A DNA stretch of 60,575 nt from Prochlorococcus sp. AG-402-B19. Lineage in GTDB: Bacteria > Cyanobacteriota > Cyanobacteriia > PCC-6307 > Cyanobiaceae. The notes beneath the pieces were generated by a model, which was not told where the DNA came from, did no database searches, and worked only from the letters and a program-made list of their open reading frames with translations. Numbering within the stretch: the stretch's first letter is position 1; each line of letters opens with the position of its first letter. Where the stretch lies: positions 1-60,575 of the forward strand of contig QCHM01000009.1 of the NCBI GenBank assembly GCA_003279615.1, read 5' to 3'. This document shows positions 33,569 through 42,492 of this stretch, one piece after another. Made by a program: the position numbers and the translations under genes.

Positions 33569-34483
33569 TTAAGATGTACCATACTTAAAACGAATGATAA
33601 TAGCTATTAAAAACAAAAAACTCGAACCTAAATTAACTAAAATATAGAAAGGATTAACGATAATTCTAGGTCTAAGGTCCTTCGTTGATAACCAAAGACC
33701 TTCTCTTAACATTAAAGAATCAGCGCCCTGTTCTGCCCTCAGCAAAATATTTAACAAAAGTCTTTCACCTAAAGAAATAAATAAACCTAATATATTTTTA
33801 AGTCCTAGTTTCCTAAAATCTATTGCCCTTACGCCAAGTGATCGAAAGAGATTTTGGAGTTCTTCTTGAACTAAAGGTAAAAATCTTAATGCCAAAAGGA
33901 GTTGAAATGACAATTTTTCCAAAGGAACTCCCACAAACTTTAGAGGCGCAGAAAACCACCTTATTGCCCATACAAGATCTTCGGGTGGAGTTGTAATTAA
34001 CATCAAATTCACACTATGAATAACGGTAAAAATTAAAGTAGAAGTTTTAACACCTAATTCAGCAGAGCGACGATCGATTATCAAGGGTCCTAATGAAATG
34101 CCTCCGAAGTCAAATGGACCTAGCCTAAAAATCTCCCATGATCGAGTCAAAACAGTTGCTCCAGGGATCTCATTCGGTGCTCTTATAGTCAACGCATTTG
34201 ACGTTTCACTTGCAGGCAAAACAATGGATAAAAAGCCAATAAACAAACAGAGGGTCAACAAAAATACTAGCGATCTCCACCAAATACGTAGAGGTAACAA
34301 ACTAAAAAATGTAGTCAACAAAAGAACGCAAACTATAGAAATCCTCCAAATGGAATTAGCCAAAATAGGCGTTAGCAAAAATAAAAGAATCCAAGAGAAT
34401 TTAATTCGAGGATCCATAACACGAAGCCAGCTAGATTTGCCAGAGACATATTGACCAATTGGGATTTTTTTTAGCCAATCCAT
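33569..34483 (-). CDS. EcfT/CbiQ-type transmembrane protein of an ECF transporter
   Basis: A 304-aa integral membrane protein of the CbiQ/EcfT family, the coupling subunit of energy-coupling-factor transporters for vitamins or metals. Features: an N-terminal helix with KSSWLRVMDPRIKFSWILLF, and later helices with PLEKLSFQLLLALRFLPLVQ and a cytoplasmic Ala-Arg motif around ILLRAEQGADSLMLREGLW. No ATPases or S-component gene is next to it, so the transported compound is unknown. It is on the same strand as der, 14 bp from its stop. Confidence 0.8.
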   Translation of the reverse strand: MDWLKKIPIGQYVSGKSSWLRVMDPRIKFSWILLFLLTPILANSIWRISIVCVLLLTTFFSLLPLRIWWRSLVFLLTLCLFIGFLSIVLPASETSNALTIRAPNEIPGATVLTRSWEIFRLGPFDFGGISLGPLIIDRRSAELGVKTSTLIFTVIHSVNLMLITTPPEDLVWAIRWFSAPLKFVGVPLEKLSFQLLLALRFLPLVQEELQNLFRSLGVRAIDFRKLGLKNILGLFISLGERLLLNILLRAEQGADSLMLREGLWLSTKDLRPRIIVNPFYILVNLGSSFLFLIAIIIRFKYGTS

Positions 34484-34497
34484 ATATAATTACTAAT

Positions 34498-35862
34498 TCA
34501 GGCCCCTTTCTGCTGGCGTGCTAACTCTTTTTCAACATCACGTTGCTGCTTACCTCGCCAAAACAATTTAATAGGAGTCCCCTCAAAGCCCAAACCCTCT
34601 CTAATTTGTCTCTCAATATATCTTCGATAAGTTTCCCCAAACAATTTAGGTTCATTTACAAAAAGAGTAAAGCTTGGAGGGTTAATAGCTACTTGAGTAC
34701 CATAATAGAGACGCCCTTGCTTTCCACCTCTAGTCGTAGGAGGGCTTCTCCATTTCAATGCCTCATTAAGTACTTCATTTACAACTGAGGTGCTAACCCT
34801 TCGTCGGTTCTGATCAACTGCCAACGTAGCTAATGCAAAAATACCTTCTACTCTTTGTCCTGTTAGCGCTGAGGTGAAAATCATTTCGGCCCAATCAAGA
34901 AAATATAGTTTTGAGCGAATATCTTTTTCCATTGCAGACATTGTATGACTATCTTTTTCAACGGCATCCCATTTATTGATCACAATTAAACAGGCCCTTC
35001 CTTCCTGCTCAATTCTGCCTGCAAGCCTTTGATCTTGTTCTGTAACACCGTCCAAAGCATCTATAACCAATACACAGACATCACTTCTCTCTATTGCCTT
35101 AAAACTGCGATTGATACCGAAGAATTCAGGTCCATAATTAACACTTCTACGTCTACGTATCCCCGCAGTATCAACTAGTTTCCATTGCTTTCCCTGATGA
35201 GTGATTCGAGTATCAATCGTATCTCGAGTCGTCCCTCTGATAGAACTAACAATTGCCCTAGTCTCTCCACAAATAGAATTAAGAAGACTAGACTTCCCAA
35301 CATTTGGTCTCCCGATAATTGCCAATTGCACTGGAGCATCAGTAATTTCATCTAAATCTTTAGATGGAAACAAAGTGACTACATAATCCAGCAGGTCACC
35401 GGTCCCCACTCCATGGATAGCAGAGATTGGATACGGCTCACCAAGACCAAGCTTCCAAAAATCCGCTGCCATTGCCAAACCCTGCTCAGGAGATTCACAT
35501 TTATTAACTACCACTATTGTTTTACAAGAATGAGACCTTAAAAATTCAGCGATTGATTCATCAGCGGCAGTAACTCCCTGCTGACCATCAACAATTACTA
35601 GTGCAACTACAGCTTCTTCAAGAGCAAGATTAGCTTGTTCTCTGATTTCAGGAAGAAACTCACTATCGTCATCAAAAACCAATCCACCAGTATCTACAAC
35701 CTTAAAATCTCGATCCCTCCAAAATCCATCTTGATAAGTTCGATCTCTAGTTACCCCTGGTTCATCATGAACAATAGCTTGTCTACTTTGACATAAGCGA
35801 TTTACCAATGTCGATTTTCCAACATTTGGACGCCCAATTATTGCAACTATTGGTAGTGCCAA
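34498..35862 (-). CDS. der: Ribosome biogenesis GTPase Der (EngA)
   Basis: A 454-aa protein with two tandem GTPase domains, needed for 50S subunit assembly. Domain 1: [25 protein letters not shown]. Domain 2: [29 protein letters not shown], then the C-terminal KH-like domain ending with [11 protein letters not shown]-type residues near [20 protein letters not shown]. The first codon is TTG at 35862. Normal length, with both P-loops intact. Confidence 0.96.
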   Translation of the reverse strand: MALPIVAIIGRPNVGKSTLVNRLCQSRQAIVHDEPGVTRDRTYQDGFWRDRDFKVVDTGGLVFDDDSEFLPEIREQANLALEEAVVALVIVDGQQGVTAADESIAEFLRSHSCKTIVVVNKCESPEQGLAMAADFWKLGLGEPYPISAIHGVGTGDLLDYVVTLFPSKDLDEITDAPVQLAIIGRPNVGKSSLLNSICGETRAIVSSIRGTTRDTIDTRITHQGKQWKLVDTAGIRRRRSVNYGPEFFGINRSFKAIERSDVCVLVIDALDGVTEQDQRLAGRIEQEGRACLIVINKWDAVEKDSHTMSAMEKDIRSKLYFLDWAEMIFTSALTGQRVEGIFALATLAVDQNRRRVSTSVVNEVLNEALKWRSPPTTRGGKQGRLYYGTQVAINPPSFTLFVNEPKLFGETYRRYIERQIREGLGFEGTPIKLFWRGKQQRDVEKELARQQKGA

Positions 35863-35946
35863 ATTTCTATACCTTTCATAAGATTATTTACCTTTTATAG
35901 GTCAAAATTGTGATTCCTTCTTCATACTACAAGTATGAGCTAAGAG

Positions 35947-36165
35947 TTGGAATCCAACATGAGATTTAAGAATCAAACCGCCCTCAAAAGATTAACCTCA
36001 AAAAAAAAGGATTCATTAAATTGCAAGCCATCATTCATAGCAATTCTTCTAATGGTAATAACTTTGATGCAGGTACCAGTTTCTTTAAAAGCATCATTCA
36101 ATATTGTTTGCTTGTTTTCTGAAGCAGGCAATACTAATAAAACTTTATTTTTCTGTAATGACTGA
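35947..36165 (+). CDS. Small hypothetical protein with one hydrophobic segment
   Basis: From TTG 35947 this is 72 aa; an in-frame ATG at 35959 gives 68 aa. It has a basic N-terminal half (RFKNQTALKRLTSKKKDS) and a hydrophobic stretch (FIAILLMVITLMQVPVSL), so it is probably a small anchored or secreted protein. It is divergent from der and directly upstream of dus. No family recognised. Confidence 0.5.
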   Translation: MESNMRFKNQTALKRLTSKKKDSLNCKPSFIAILLMVITLMQVPVSLKASFNIVCLFSEAGNTNKTLFFCND

Positions 36166-36189
36166 TATCAATCTTAAATCACTTTAATA

Positions 36190-37182
36190 ATGAAAGTTTT
36201 ACATCCCATCTTCTTATCAGGCAATGGGACTTCTAGGTCTTTGGAGTGCACAATTCTCCAGTCTCCACTTGCAGGTGTAAGCGATCAAATATTTAGAAAT
36301 TTTGTTCGTCGATGGTCTCCAAAAGCTTTGCTTTTTACAGAAATGGTGAATGCTAAAAGTCTTGAATTAGGTCATGGGGAAGAGAAAGTAAATGAACTTT
36401 CAGAAGAGAGCGGACCAATTGGTGTTCAACTTTTTGATCATCGACCATCATCAATGATTGATGCTGCAATCAAAGCCGAATCATCAGGTGCATTCCTTGT
36501 AGATATCAATATGGGTTGCCCAGTAAGAAAAATCGCCAAAAAAGGAGGGGGAAGTGCTCTTTTAAAAGATCCAGAACTTGCTCAAACAATTGTCAAAAAA
36601 GTTTCCAAAGCAATATCAATCCCCTTAACCGTAAAAATAAGGTTGGGGTGGTGTGAAACCAACAGTGATCCGATATCTTTTGCGTTAGGACTGCAGGAGG
36701 CTGGTGCACAATTAATAACTGTTCATGGACGAACAAGAAAACAGGGCTTTTCAGGAAGTTCAAATTGGGAGGCTATTGCAAAAATCAAAAAGTCATTAGA
36801 TATTCCTGTCATCGCTAATGGTGATATAAAAAACACTAAAGATGCAATTAAATGTCTTGAAATTACAAATGCTGATGGAGTGATGATAGGAAGAGCAAGT
36901 ATGGGTGCCCCATGGTTGGTTGGTCAAATTGATGAAGAGATTAACAATCAAAAAACTTTTAGAACACCTGATGCAAAAATGAAAATTAGTTTGTCTTTAG
37001 AACACCTAAAGTTACTTATTTCAAAGAAAGGGAATCATGGACTTTTCATTGCTAGAAAACATTTGAATTGGACTTGCAGAGGTTTTCAAGGCTCCTCTGC
37101 ACTTAGACATAAATTAGTAAGAGCAGATACTCCAAATGATGCAATAAAATTACTGGAAGAAGCACTTCTTAAATTAAACTAA
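36190..37182 (+). CDS. dus: tRNA-dihydrouridine synthase
   Basis: A 330-aa FMN flavoenzyme that reduces uridines in the tRNA D-loop. Motifs: SPLAGVSDQIFRNFVRR, DINMGCPVRKIAKKGGGSAL with the catalytic Cys (about residue 120), VKIRLGW, HGRTRKQGFSGSSNWE, VIANGDIKN and GVMIGRASMGAPWL. It is the DusB-like TIM-barrel architecture with a helical C-terminal domain. The convergent cobI gene ends 5 bp away. Confidence 0.94.
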   Translation: MKVLHPIFLSGNGTSRSLECTILQSPLAGVSDQIFRNFVRRWSPKALLFTEMVNAKSLELGHGEEKVNELSEESGPIGVQLFDHRPSSMIDAAIKAESSGAFLVDINMGCPVRKIAKKGGGSALLKDPELAQTIVKKVSKAISIPLTVKIRLGWCETNSDPISFALGLQEAGAQLITVHGRTRKQGFSGSSNWEAIAKIKKSLDIPVIANGDIKNTKDAIKCLEITNADGVMIGRASMGAPWLVGQIDEEINNQKTFRTPDAKMKISLSLEHLKLLISKKGNHGLFIARKHLNWTCRGFQGSSALRHKLVRADTPNDAIKLLEEALLKLN

Positions 37183-37187
37183 AAAGT

Positions 37188-37916
37188 TTAAGGCATTGTC
37201 GAAGGCCAACTTTGTCGGATCAATAGCAAAGAAAAATATGGCTTACTATCCGAGGATAAATTTGATGCTCTCACAATTTGTTGTTCAGGAAACCCTACCC
37301 ATTCTGCGAATATTGAGCTTTCCAACAGATCAAGCTCTTTAAGCAAAGGTTTGACCCATGTCCACTTCTTCCCAAGTTTAAGCAAAACGACTACTCTTTT
37401 AATTAATTTTGCTTCAGACAAAACGACCTTAAGTTGATCAGGGGAGTCTGGCACGGGTAATATCAGCAATTGCTCTTCTTGGAAAGCAAGTGGCAATTTA
37501 CTCTTAGCGGCGGCGGCAGAAAAAGATGTAACACCTGGAATTAATTTAACAACACACTCTGAATGATATTTTTCTAATTCCTTTGAAAGATATGAACCTG
37601 TCGAAAAAAGTGAGATGTCCCCTTGTGCGAGAAAAACTACTCTTTCACCTTTATCTACCATTTTCATTAGTTCATGCCCGGCAACTCGCCATGCATTCTT
37701 CAAAGTTTTCTGATCGTCAACCATAGGGAAAAGTAATGGCAATTTTTTTTTATCTTTAGAAATCCATTTTGACGCAATCTTTTCAGCAAGGCTCTCACCA
37801 CCCCTAATAGAGACAGGATAAGAAATAACTGTTGACTCTTGAATAACATTAACTGCTGCCAAGGTTAATAAAGAGGGGTCTCCTGGTCCTACACCAGTGA
37901 TAGTAAGGATTTTCAT
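37188..37916 (-). CDS. cobI: Precorrin-2 C20-methyltransferase (CobI/CbiL)
   Basis: A 242-aa SAM-dependent methylase of the corrin branch of tetrapyrrole synthesis, using the tetrapyrrole methylase fold. The N-terminal motif GVGPGDPSLLTLAAVNVI, the VVFLAQGDISLFSTGSYL block and LIPGVTSFSAAAAKSKLPL match the CobI group. Prochlorococcus makes its own (pseudo)cobalamin, so this gene is expected. It is unaccompanied by other cob genes. It is adjacent to miaE on the same strand. Confidence 0.88.
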   Translation of the reverse strand: MKILTITGVGPGDPSLLTLAAVNVIQESTVISYPVSIRGGESLAEKIASKWISKDKKKLPLLFPMVDDQKTLKNAWRVAGHELMKMVDKGERVVFLAQGDISLFSTGSYLSKELEKYHSECVVKLIPGVTSFSAAAAKSKLPLAFQEEQLLILPVPDSPDQLKVVLSEAKLIKRVVVLLKLGKKWTWVKPLLKELDLLESSIFAEWVGFPEQQIVRASNLSSDSKPYFSLLLIRQSWPSTMP

Positions 37917-37952
37917 TTAAGTTAGTAACTTCTGTCTACACAAAAGAGTTAA

Positions 37953-38567
37953 TTAACTATGCATTCTCGGCTCCTGATGCAATTCTACTAAAGCATCAGA
38001 CTCAACCCTAGCTAATGCATCCAATCTAGAAGTAAGAATATTCCTATCAAAACGTTCATCTGCCAACTTCCAATAAACTCCAAAATGCCTAGCTTCACTT
38101 TTTGATAAATCAGCATATAAATTACGAAGCTCAAGATCAGGAGAATGCATAGACAATAATGTCATTCTTTCATGACTCCTTGCCTCAATAAGTCCGGCAA
38201 CTAAAAAGCTATCCAACATGCGTATTGGTTCATCTTTACAAATATTTTTTGCCAAAATAGAACAATAAGGAGGTGAGGCTAATTTTTGAAGCGTTCTTCC
38301 ACGTGCATTTAAAATCAACAAAACTCTCTCATAATGTTCTAGTTCTTCTCGCGCCAATGGACTTAGAATTTCTGAAAGGCCTTGGTCACTGACATAACGA
38401 AACATAAGCTGTAACGCTACCCCAGCAGCTTTTCGTTCGCAATGTGCATGATCTAAAAGTATTTCCATTGGATTAGAAATTGCGAGATTGATCCAATCTT
38501 CACTAGTTTTACTTATTAGCCAGCGAATCTTTGGTTGCACTACAACTTTAGAGCGTGAATTATCCAT
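37953..38567 (-). CDS. miaE: tRNA-(ms2io6A) hydroxylase MiaE
   Basis: A 204-aa non-haem diiron enzyme that hydroxylates the isopentenyl group of ms2i6A-37 in tRNA. The iron ligands are visible in DHAHCERKAAGVALQLM, ILSPLAREELEHYERVL, VAGLIEARSHERMTLLSMH and LSKSEARHFGVYWKLADERF (E/H pairs in a four-helix bundle). It lies between aroQ and cobI on the minus strand. Confidence 0.9.
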   Translation of the reverse strand: MDNSRSKVVVQPKIRWLISKTSEDWINLAISNPMEILLDHAHCERKAAGVALQLMFRYVSDQGLSEILSPLAREELEHYERVLLILNARGRTLQKLASPPYCSILAKNICKDEPIRMLDSFLVAGLIEARSHERMTLLSMHSPDLELRNLYADLSKSEARHFGVYWKLADERFDRNILTSRLDALARVESDALVELHQEPRMHS

Positions 38568-38574
38568 AGAATTT

Positions 38575-39012
38575 TCAGACTCGCTTTAGATAAGAAACTA
38601 TTCCTTGCAAAGCAAGTTGATAACTAATTGGACCAAAGCCAGAAACCAAACCCAATGCTTTATCTGAAAGGAATGATTTGTGACGAAATTTTTCCCTGGA
38701 GTAAATATTGCTTAGATGTACTTCCACAAAAGGAATAGCGACTCCTAACAATGCATCTCTAAGAGCGATAGAAGTATGTGTATAAGCACCTGCATTAATT
38801 AATATTCCGTCAATTGATCCATCACTTTTGTGAATGCAATTAATCATTTCACTTTCTGAATTACTTTGAAAGAATTGGAGCCTTACATCAAGTTCATTAG
38901 CCAAATTCAATAATTCATCTTGAATGTCATCTAAGGTTTGTGAGCCATATATTGATGGCTCCCTTTTACCAACAAGATTCAAATTCGGTCCATTAATTAA
39001 TAAAAGATTCAT
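38575..39012 (-). CDS. aroQ: 3-dehydroquinate dehydratase, type II
   Basis: A 145-aa shikimate-pathway enzyme forming 3-dehydroshikimate. The start is the ATG at 39012 ([20 protein letters not shown]); a longer frame to 39060 adds a non-family 16 residues. The catalytic region REPSIYG (Tyr), [17 protein letters not shown] and [20 protein letters not shown] (His, Arg) are intact. Only 7 bp from miaE, so the two are probably co-transcribed. Confidence 0.95.
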   Translation of the reverse strand: MNLLLINGPNLNLVGKREPSIYGSQTLDDIQDELLNLANELDVRLQFFQSNSESEMINCIHKSDGSIDGILINAGAYTHTSIALRDALLGVAIPFVEVHLSNIYSREKFRHKSFLSDKALGLVSGFGPISYQLALQGIVSYLKRV

Positions 39013-39120
39013 ATACCTTTCAAATTGAAAATCTTTTATGATCGTATCTACTCCAACCACAAAGGAGCAACAAATTCGAGAAAAGTGGCACCTTTTACTG
39101 GTAATCTCATTTAGTGGATC

Positions 39121-39196
39121 GGGTCGGTGCCCGAGTGGTTAATGGGGGCGGACTGTAAATCCGCTGGCTACGCCTACGTTGGTTCAAATCCAACCC

Positions 39197-39202
<6 letters not shown>
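39121..39202 (+). tRNA. tRNA-Tyr (GTA)
   Basis: Cloverleaf: acceptor GGGTCGG pairs with CCGGCCC, D-arm, anticodon stem GCGGA/TCCGC with loop CTGTAAA (anticodon GTA), a long class II variable arm, and T-arm GGTTCAAATCC. It ends with discriminator A; the following CC is genomic. It lies 11 bp upstream of tRNA-Thr, and its last bases are duplicated in the distal repeat. Confidence 0.95.
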
Positions 39203-39293
<91 letters not shown>

Positions 39294-39341
39294 ACCCAAG
39301 GCAGGGCAAGCGATCTAAGGCACTAGGATCGCAAATCTTTT

Positions 39342-39374
39342 AAAGTGGACGTCCATTTGTGGGTCCACTTTTTC
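39342..39374 (+). terminator. Terminator after tRNA-Tyr/tRNA-Thr copy 1
   Basis: A perfect 9-bp stem (AAAGTGGAC / GTCCACTTT, arms 39342-39350 and 39363-39371) followed by T residues. Copy 2 of the tRNA has a different terminator. Confidence 0.8.
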
Positions 39375-39402
39375 TGTTTTTAGACCATTAGAAGAAGCAG
39401 GA

Positions 39403-39585
39403 GTGGCTGGCAAGCACTCATTCGGAAGAAGGAAAACGATGACTGAGTTTTCTCCTTTTTTCTACAACTATCTGATTGCTTTTGGGTTATTTCTTGGGGC
39501 AATTGGATACTTTGCTTTAACAGACAATTGGCTGACATGTTCGGCTGGGAAAACAAAAAATAAAGCTATCTACTCCTTCTATTAA
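39403..39585 (+). CDS. Small hypothetical membrane protein, 60 aa (or 48 from ATG)
   Basis: The reading frame opens GTG at 39403, with the next ATG at 39439 giving 48 aa (MTEFSPFFYNYLIAFGLFLG). It has one hydrophobic helix (about residues 24-41 of the longer form) and a polar tail. It is the first ORF inside the repeat-bounded segment. No family recognised; the weaker start and position suggest accessory status. Confidence 0.5.
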   Translation: MAGKHSFGRRKTMTEFSPFFYNYLIAFGLFLGAIGYFALTDNWLTCSAGKTKNKAIYSFY

Positions 39586-39587
39586 AC

Positions 39588-40850
39588 TTAAAATCTATAG
39601 CGTATACCAATGGTTCCATTAGTATAATTACCATTTTCAATAGAAATTGTTCCAAAATCAAGCTCTGGGATAACCATTGTTTGCCCTTTAACGAATACGT
39701 CCATAACCTCAGAAGTTTTGTAACTCAACCCGTATCCAATTCCATATGTAAAGCCATTGTCTTCAACACCATCAATGTCAACATTTGTTGATCCAATAGA
39801 TGCACCAATAAATGGACTCCACTTCTTATCATCTTGGAAGTCATAATAATAAGAAGCCAACACTGAGTCGATTCGCGAGTCTGATTCAATCGAATATCCA
39901 AGCCACGACACTTTATCTGACTGGCCTCTCACCCAAGAGGCTTCAAGACGAGTACGACCAAAATCATATCCGATCCCAATATCTAGACCCAGACCAGCCT
40001 CAAATTCAATAACAGAATTTACTCCCTGAACATCAATATCTCCTATTTTACTACCACCAATACTGCTCGTGAAGTAAGAACCTTTACTATTTTCTTCAGG
40101 TTGAACTGAGAAGCTTTTACTACTATTTTCTTCAGGTTGATCTGAGAGACTTTTACTATTTTCTTCAGGTTGATCTGAGAGACTTTTACTATTTTCTTCA
40201 TGTTGATCTGAGAGACTTTTACTATTTTCTTCAGGTTGATCTGAGAGACTTTTACTATTTTCTTCAGGTTGATCTGAGAGACTTTTACTATTTTCTTCAG
40301 GTTGATCTGAGAGACTTTTACTATTTTCAGAAATGTAAGTATTTGGGGTGAGATTTCCTTCTGAATAGACCTCTTCTGGAATATCTAGATCAGAACCATA
40401 ACGATTGCGTGGTTGTTTTATTGCTTCAACTAAATTTGCAAGGATAAGATTTGGATCAAGGTCACATTCCACGCAAATTCTTCTACTTTTTGACTGGATT
40501 GAAGGAATAAAATACGTACGACAAAAATCAGCTGGATCTGAACTAATTCTCTCTATTTGAAGTTCATAGTCATAATAATTATCAGAGATTTTTTTTCTGC
40601 ACCAATATACAGCTGATGCATAATCAATAATTCCATATTGACCTAATGAATTGAATTCAGTTTGTGCAGAGATGGTATATTTTTTATCTTCTTTGGCTAA
40701 AGGTTGAATCTTCATTTGTGATTTCTTGGGACTGACGCAGGTTGGGTCATCAAGAGAAGATAAACATGTCTTATCAATCTCTTCATTAGTCTCACTAAGT
40801 ACAGGTAGAGGTAATAAAAGTATTAATGATGCAAGAAAAATTTTATGCAT
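39588..40850 (-). CDS. Outer-membrane beta-barrel protein with 11-aa tandem repeats
   Basis: A 420-aa protein from the ATG at 40850. A signal peptide is clear (MHKIFLASLILLLPLPVLSE). After a Cys-containing N-terminal domain come seven units of about 11 aa, mostly ENSKSLSDQPE, encoded by a 33-bp repeat (about 40097-40330). The C-terminal 150 residues are alternating beta-strands ending GTIGIRYRF, an OmpA/opacity-type barrel with a terminal Phe. It is probably an exported surface protein with a variable stalk. A longer frame (to 40928) is less likely. It lies inside the tRNA-flanked segment and is minus strand. Confidence 0.75.
   Translation of the reverse strand: MHKIFLASLILLLPLPVLSETNEEIDKTCLSSLDDPTCVSPKKSQMKIQPLAKEDKKYTISAQTEFNSLGQYGIIDYASAVYWCRKKISDNYYDYELQIERISSDPADFCRTYFIPSIQSKSRRICVECDLDPNLILANLVEAIKQPRNRYGSDLDIPEEVYSEGNLTPNTYISENSKSLSDQPEENSKSLSDQPEENSKSLSDQPEENSKSLSDQHEENSKSLSDQPEENSKSLSDQPEENSSKSFSVQPEENSKGSYFTSSIGGSKIGDIDVQGVNSVIEFEAGLGLDIGIGYDFGRTRLEASWVRGQSDKVSWLGYSIESDSRIDSVLASYYYDFQDDKKWSPFIGASIGSTNVDIDGVEDNGFTYGIGYGLSYKTSEVMDVFVKGQTMVIPELDFGTISIENGNYTNGTIGIRYRF
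40097..40330 (-). repeat. 33-bp coding tandem repeat
   Basis: Six near-identical 33-bp units encoding ENSKSLSDQPE, one unit with an extra codon (ENSSKSFSVQPE), and a partial one. One unit has His for Pro. The unit length is a multiple of three, so slippage would change stalk length but keep frame. Confidence 0.85.
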
Positions 40851-41045
40851 AATTACAATTTTCTTTATGTATTGGTGATTGATCTTTTTAAAGATATTAA
40901 TAAATAATATACTTTCAATTTCTACCATTGCAATTAATATTTGAAATAATTAACTTACCCTATTCCCATCTACCTAAGACTTTCCGCTGAAATAGTCTTC
41001 TATTAATCGCAATTGATCTCAGTTTAATGCCATTCACGGAAATGA

Positions 41046-41288
41046 AGTCTTTCAAATTCATATGGAAAGATTAAAAAATTTAATCAATCAACAAAATACT
41101 TATCTGCTTGTCTAGGTATAAATCATAATACTCTTCAAAAAATAATTCAAAGAGGTGAGCCTGAATCTGAATGGGGAAGAGTGGGGTAAGCAAAAGTTTC
41201 TATGGGATATACTTGGCATGACATACCTATAAGAACCAAAGAATTAGCAAATAAACTAGCTTTAAATCTGAATATTGATCCTGTTTAA
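41046..41288 (+). pseudogene. Decayed helix-turn-helix-like gene
   Basis: A frame opening after a TGA at 41043 without an ATG. It reads KFNQSTKYLSACLGINHNTL and QKIIQRGEPESEWGRVG, with a helix-turn-helix look, up to an in-frame TAA at 41187. The same frame then continues VSMGYTWHDIPIRTKELANK to a TAA at 41286. One stop interrupts an otherwise coding-like frame, consistent with a dying gene. A frameshift upstream may have removed the start. HTH identity is tentative. Confidence 0.45.
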
Positions 41289-41409
41289 GCATATCAATTG
41301 TTAGTAGAATATATTGAAAAAAATTCTTACTCTAACCAACCAATTATTTACTTTCTAGTAATAATTAAGTTTCTAATTAATCCATTAATATCTATTCTAT
41401 TCTTCCTAA

Positions 41410-41649
41410 ATTACTCCTCCTCTAAATCTTAGTATTCACCAGCCGGTTTGGAATAAGAAAGGTAAAAAAGTCCCCCTAAACATTCCTGTTTTAAGTGCTT
41501 TTGATTTATCTAAGAGATGCTGCCATGCAGGCTTCACCAAGCTCGGATACGCAAAAGAAAATAGGGAGTCCCCAACCCTGAAAGGAAGCAAAGTCTTTGA
41601 CCTGTCTAAGAGACAGTATCTCGTTTACTTCGATCACCAGTACCCATGA
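41410..41649 (+). pseudogene. Start-less open frame, possible gene remnant
   Basis: About 80 codons open between stops at 41407 and 41647 with no ATG, GTG or TTG near the front. The product has VWNKKGKKVPLNIPVLSAFD, LSKRCCHAGFTKLGYAKENR and a second FDLSKR near the end. The composition looks coding. It may be a fragment of a larger gene whose 5' end was lost. Confidence 0.35.
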
Positions 41650-41888
41650 CTGGCAGCATGAATCCGTTACTATCTCGGAATATTGGTATACGCCTTTTTA
41701 TGGACTATGTCTGCTGCGTTTAATGTCCAGCTCGACCCAAAGAAAACATCCTTCCTAAATCCCATCTAACAAAAACTGCTTATCACTGTTCTCTCTTATA
41801 GAACCCTGATTGGAATCAACGGGCACCACTCAGGGACTAAAGCCGCCGAAAAGTGATCTAACAACAGTTTTTAAATCTATATTTTGTC

Positions 41889-42146
41889 TTAGTCGTTTTC
41901 GGAAATCGTTTCAAGGAGTCGTGTAAAAACACTTTCTCGACTCTTCAATCCCCATTCAATTTTGAGTTCATCGACAAAGTCAATCAAGTTGTTGGGAAGG
42001 TTGATCGTAACTTTCGAATAATCCTTTTTGGAAGCCTTTTGCGATACGGCCAAAACGAAGAAATTCAATCTATTTGTATCAACGGTAACATATCTTTTTA
42101 ATGGATCACACCCTCTTAAACGTGGAATAAAGACAGATCCCAGCAC
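41889..42146 (-). CDS. Ribbon-helix-helix DNA-binding protein (CopG/ParD-like)
   Basis: The 85-aa frame starts GTG at 42146. The C-terminal half is a ribbon-helix-helix domain: KVTINLPNNLIDFVDELKIE then WGLKSRESVFTRLLETI. The first about 45 residues are not clearly conserved, so the true start may be later. RHH proteins serve as antitoxins or repressors of mobile elements. It lies at the right edge of the flanked segment, about 100 bp from repeat copy 2. No toxin gene is seen beside it. Confidence 0.65.
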   Translation of the reverse strand: MLGSVFIPRLRGCDPLKRYVTVDTNRLNFFVLAVSQKASKKDYSKVTINLPNNLIDFVDELKIEWGLKSRESVFTRLLETISEND

Positions 42147-42243
42147 TCCCTAAAAAAGATTTGGCCTTCTCTTGTTAATGGTCTACATTGCGTAGGCATC
42201 AAGTAATTCACTGACTTGCAAGGACGTTGAGGTGATCTCAAAA

Positions 42244-42340
<97 letters not shown>

Positions 42341-42358
42341 GGGACATCAAAGAGATTC

Positions 42359-42404
42359 AACCGCATTAAAAAAGACACCTAATGGTGTCTTTTTTAATGC
42401 GGTT
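42359..42404 (+). terminator. Large perfect palindromic terminator
   Basis: Two 21-bp perfect arms (42359-42379, 42384-42404) around the 4-nt loop TAAT: AACCGCATTAAAAAAGACAC and its complement. The inner GACACC/GGTGTC core with A/T tracts on both sides would work in both directions. It lies 27 bp after tRNA-Thr copy 2. Confidence 0.85.
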
Positions 42405-42492
42405 GCCTTGGTATAAATTCGATTTTCTGAAAATCGTCCGTCAATAGCAGTCAGGATACACCAATAATTCAAGTTGAAAGTTCCCTAAAAAT

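Larger units (their letters stand above)
40851..41888. other. Gene-poor interval inside the flanked segment
   Basis: About 1 kb. It holds two degraded or start-less open frames (41046-41288 and about 41410-41649). The first 190 bp should include the barrel-gene promoter. I see no integrase, terminator or RNA gene. 41650-41888 shows nothing I can name. Confidence 0.5.
39294..42243. mobile_element. Candidate tRNA-Thr-flanked integrative element or its relic
   Basis: A 2.95-kb segment bounded by the 97-bp direct repeats. It carries a small membrane protein, a repeat-bearing beta-barrel protein, two degraded or start-less ORFs and an RHH protein, and has no housekeeping genes. It has the layout of integration at tRNA genes, as in the tycheposons of Prochlorococcus. 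No recombinase is present, so it is called a relic or cargo-only element. The repeat includes the full tRNA, whereas an att core often covers only the 3' end. Confidence 0.55.

Noticed and set aside
40097-40330. 33-bp tandem repeat considered as a CRISPR array
   Set aside because: The units are directly adjacent with no spacers and are in frame inside a coding sequence.
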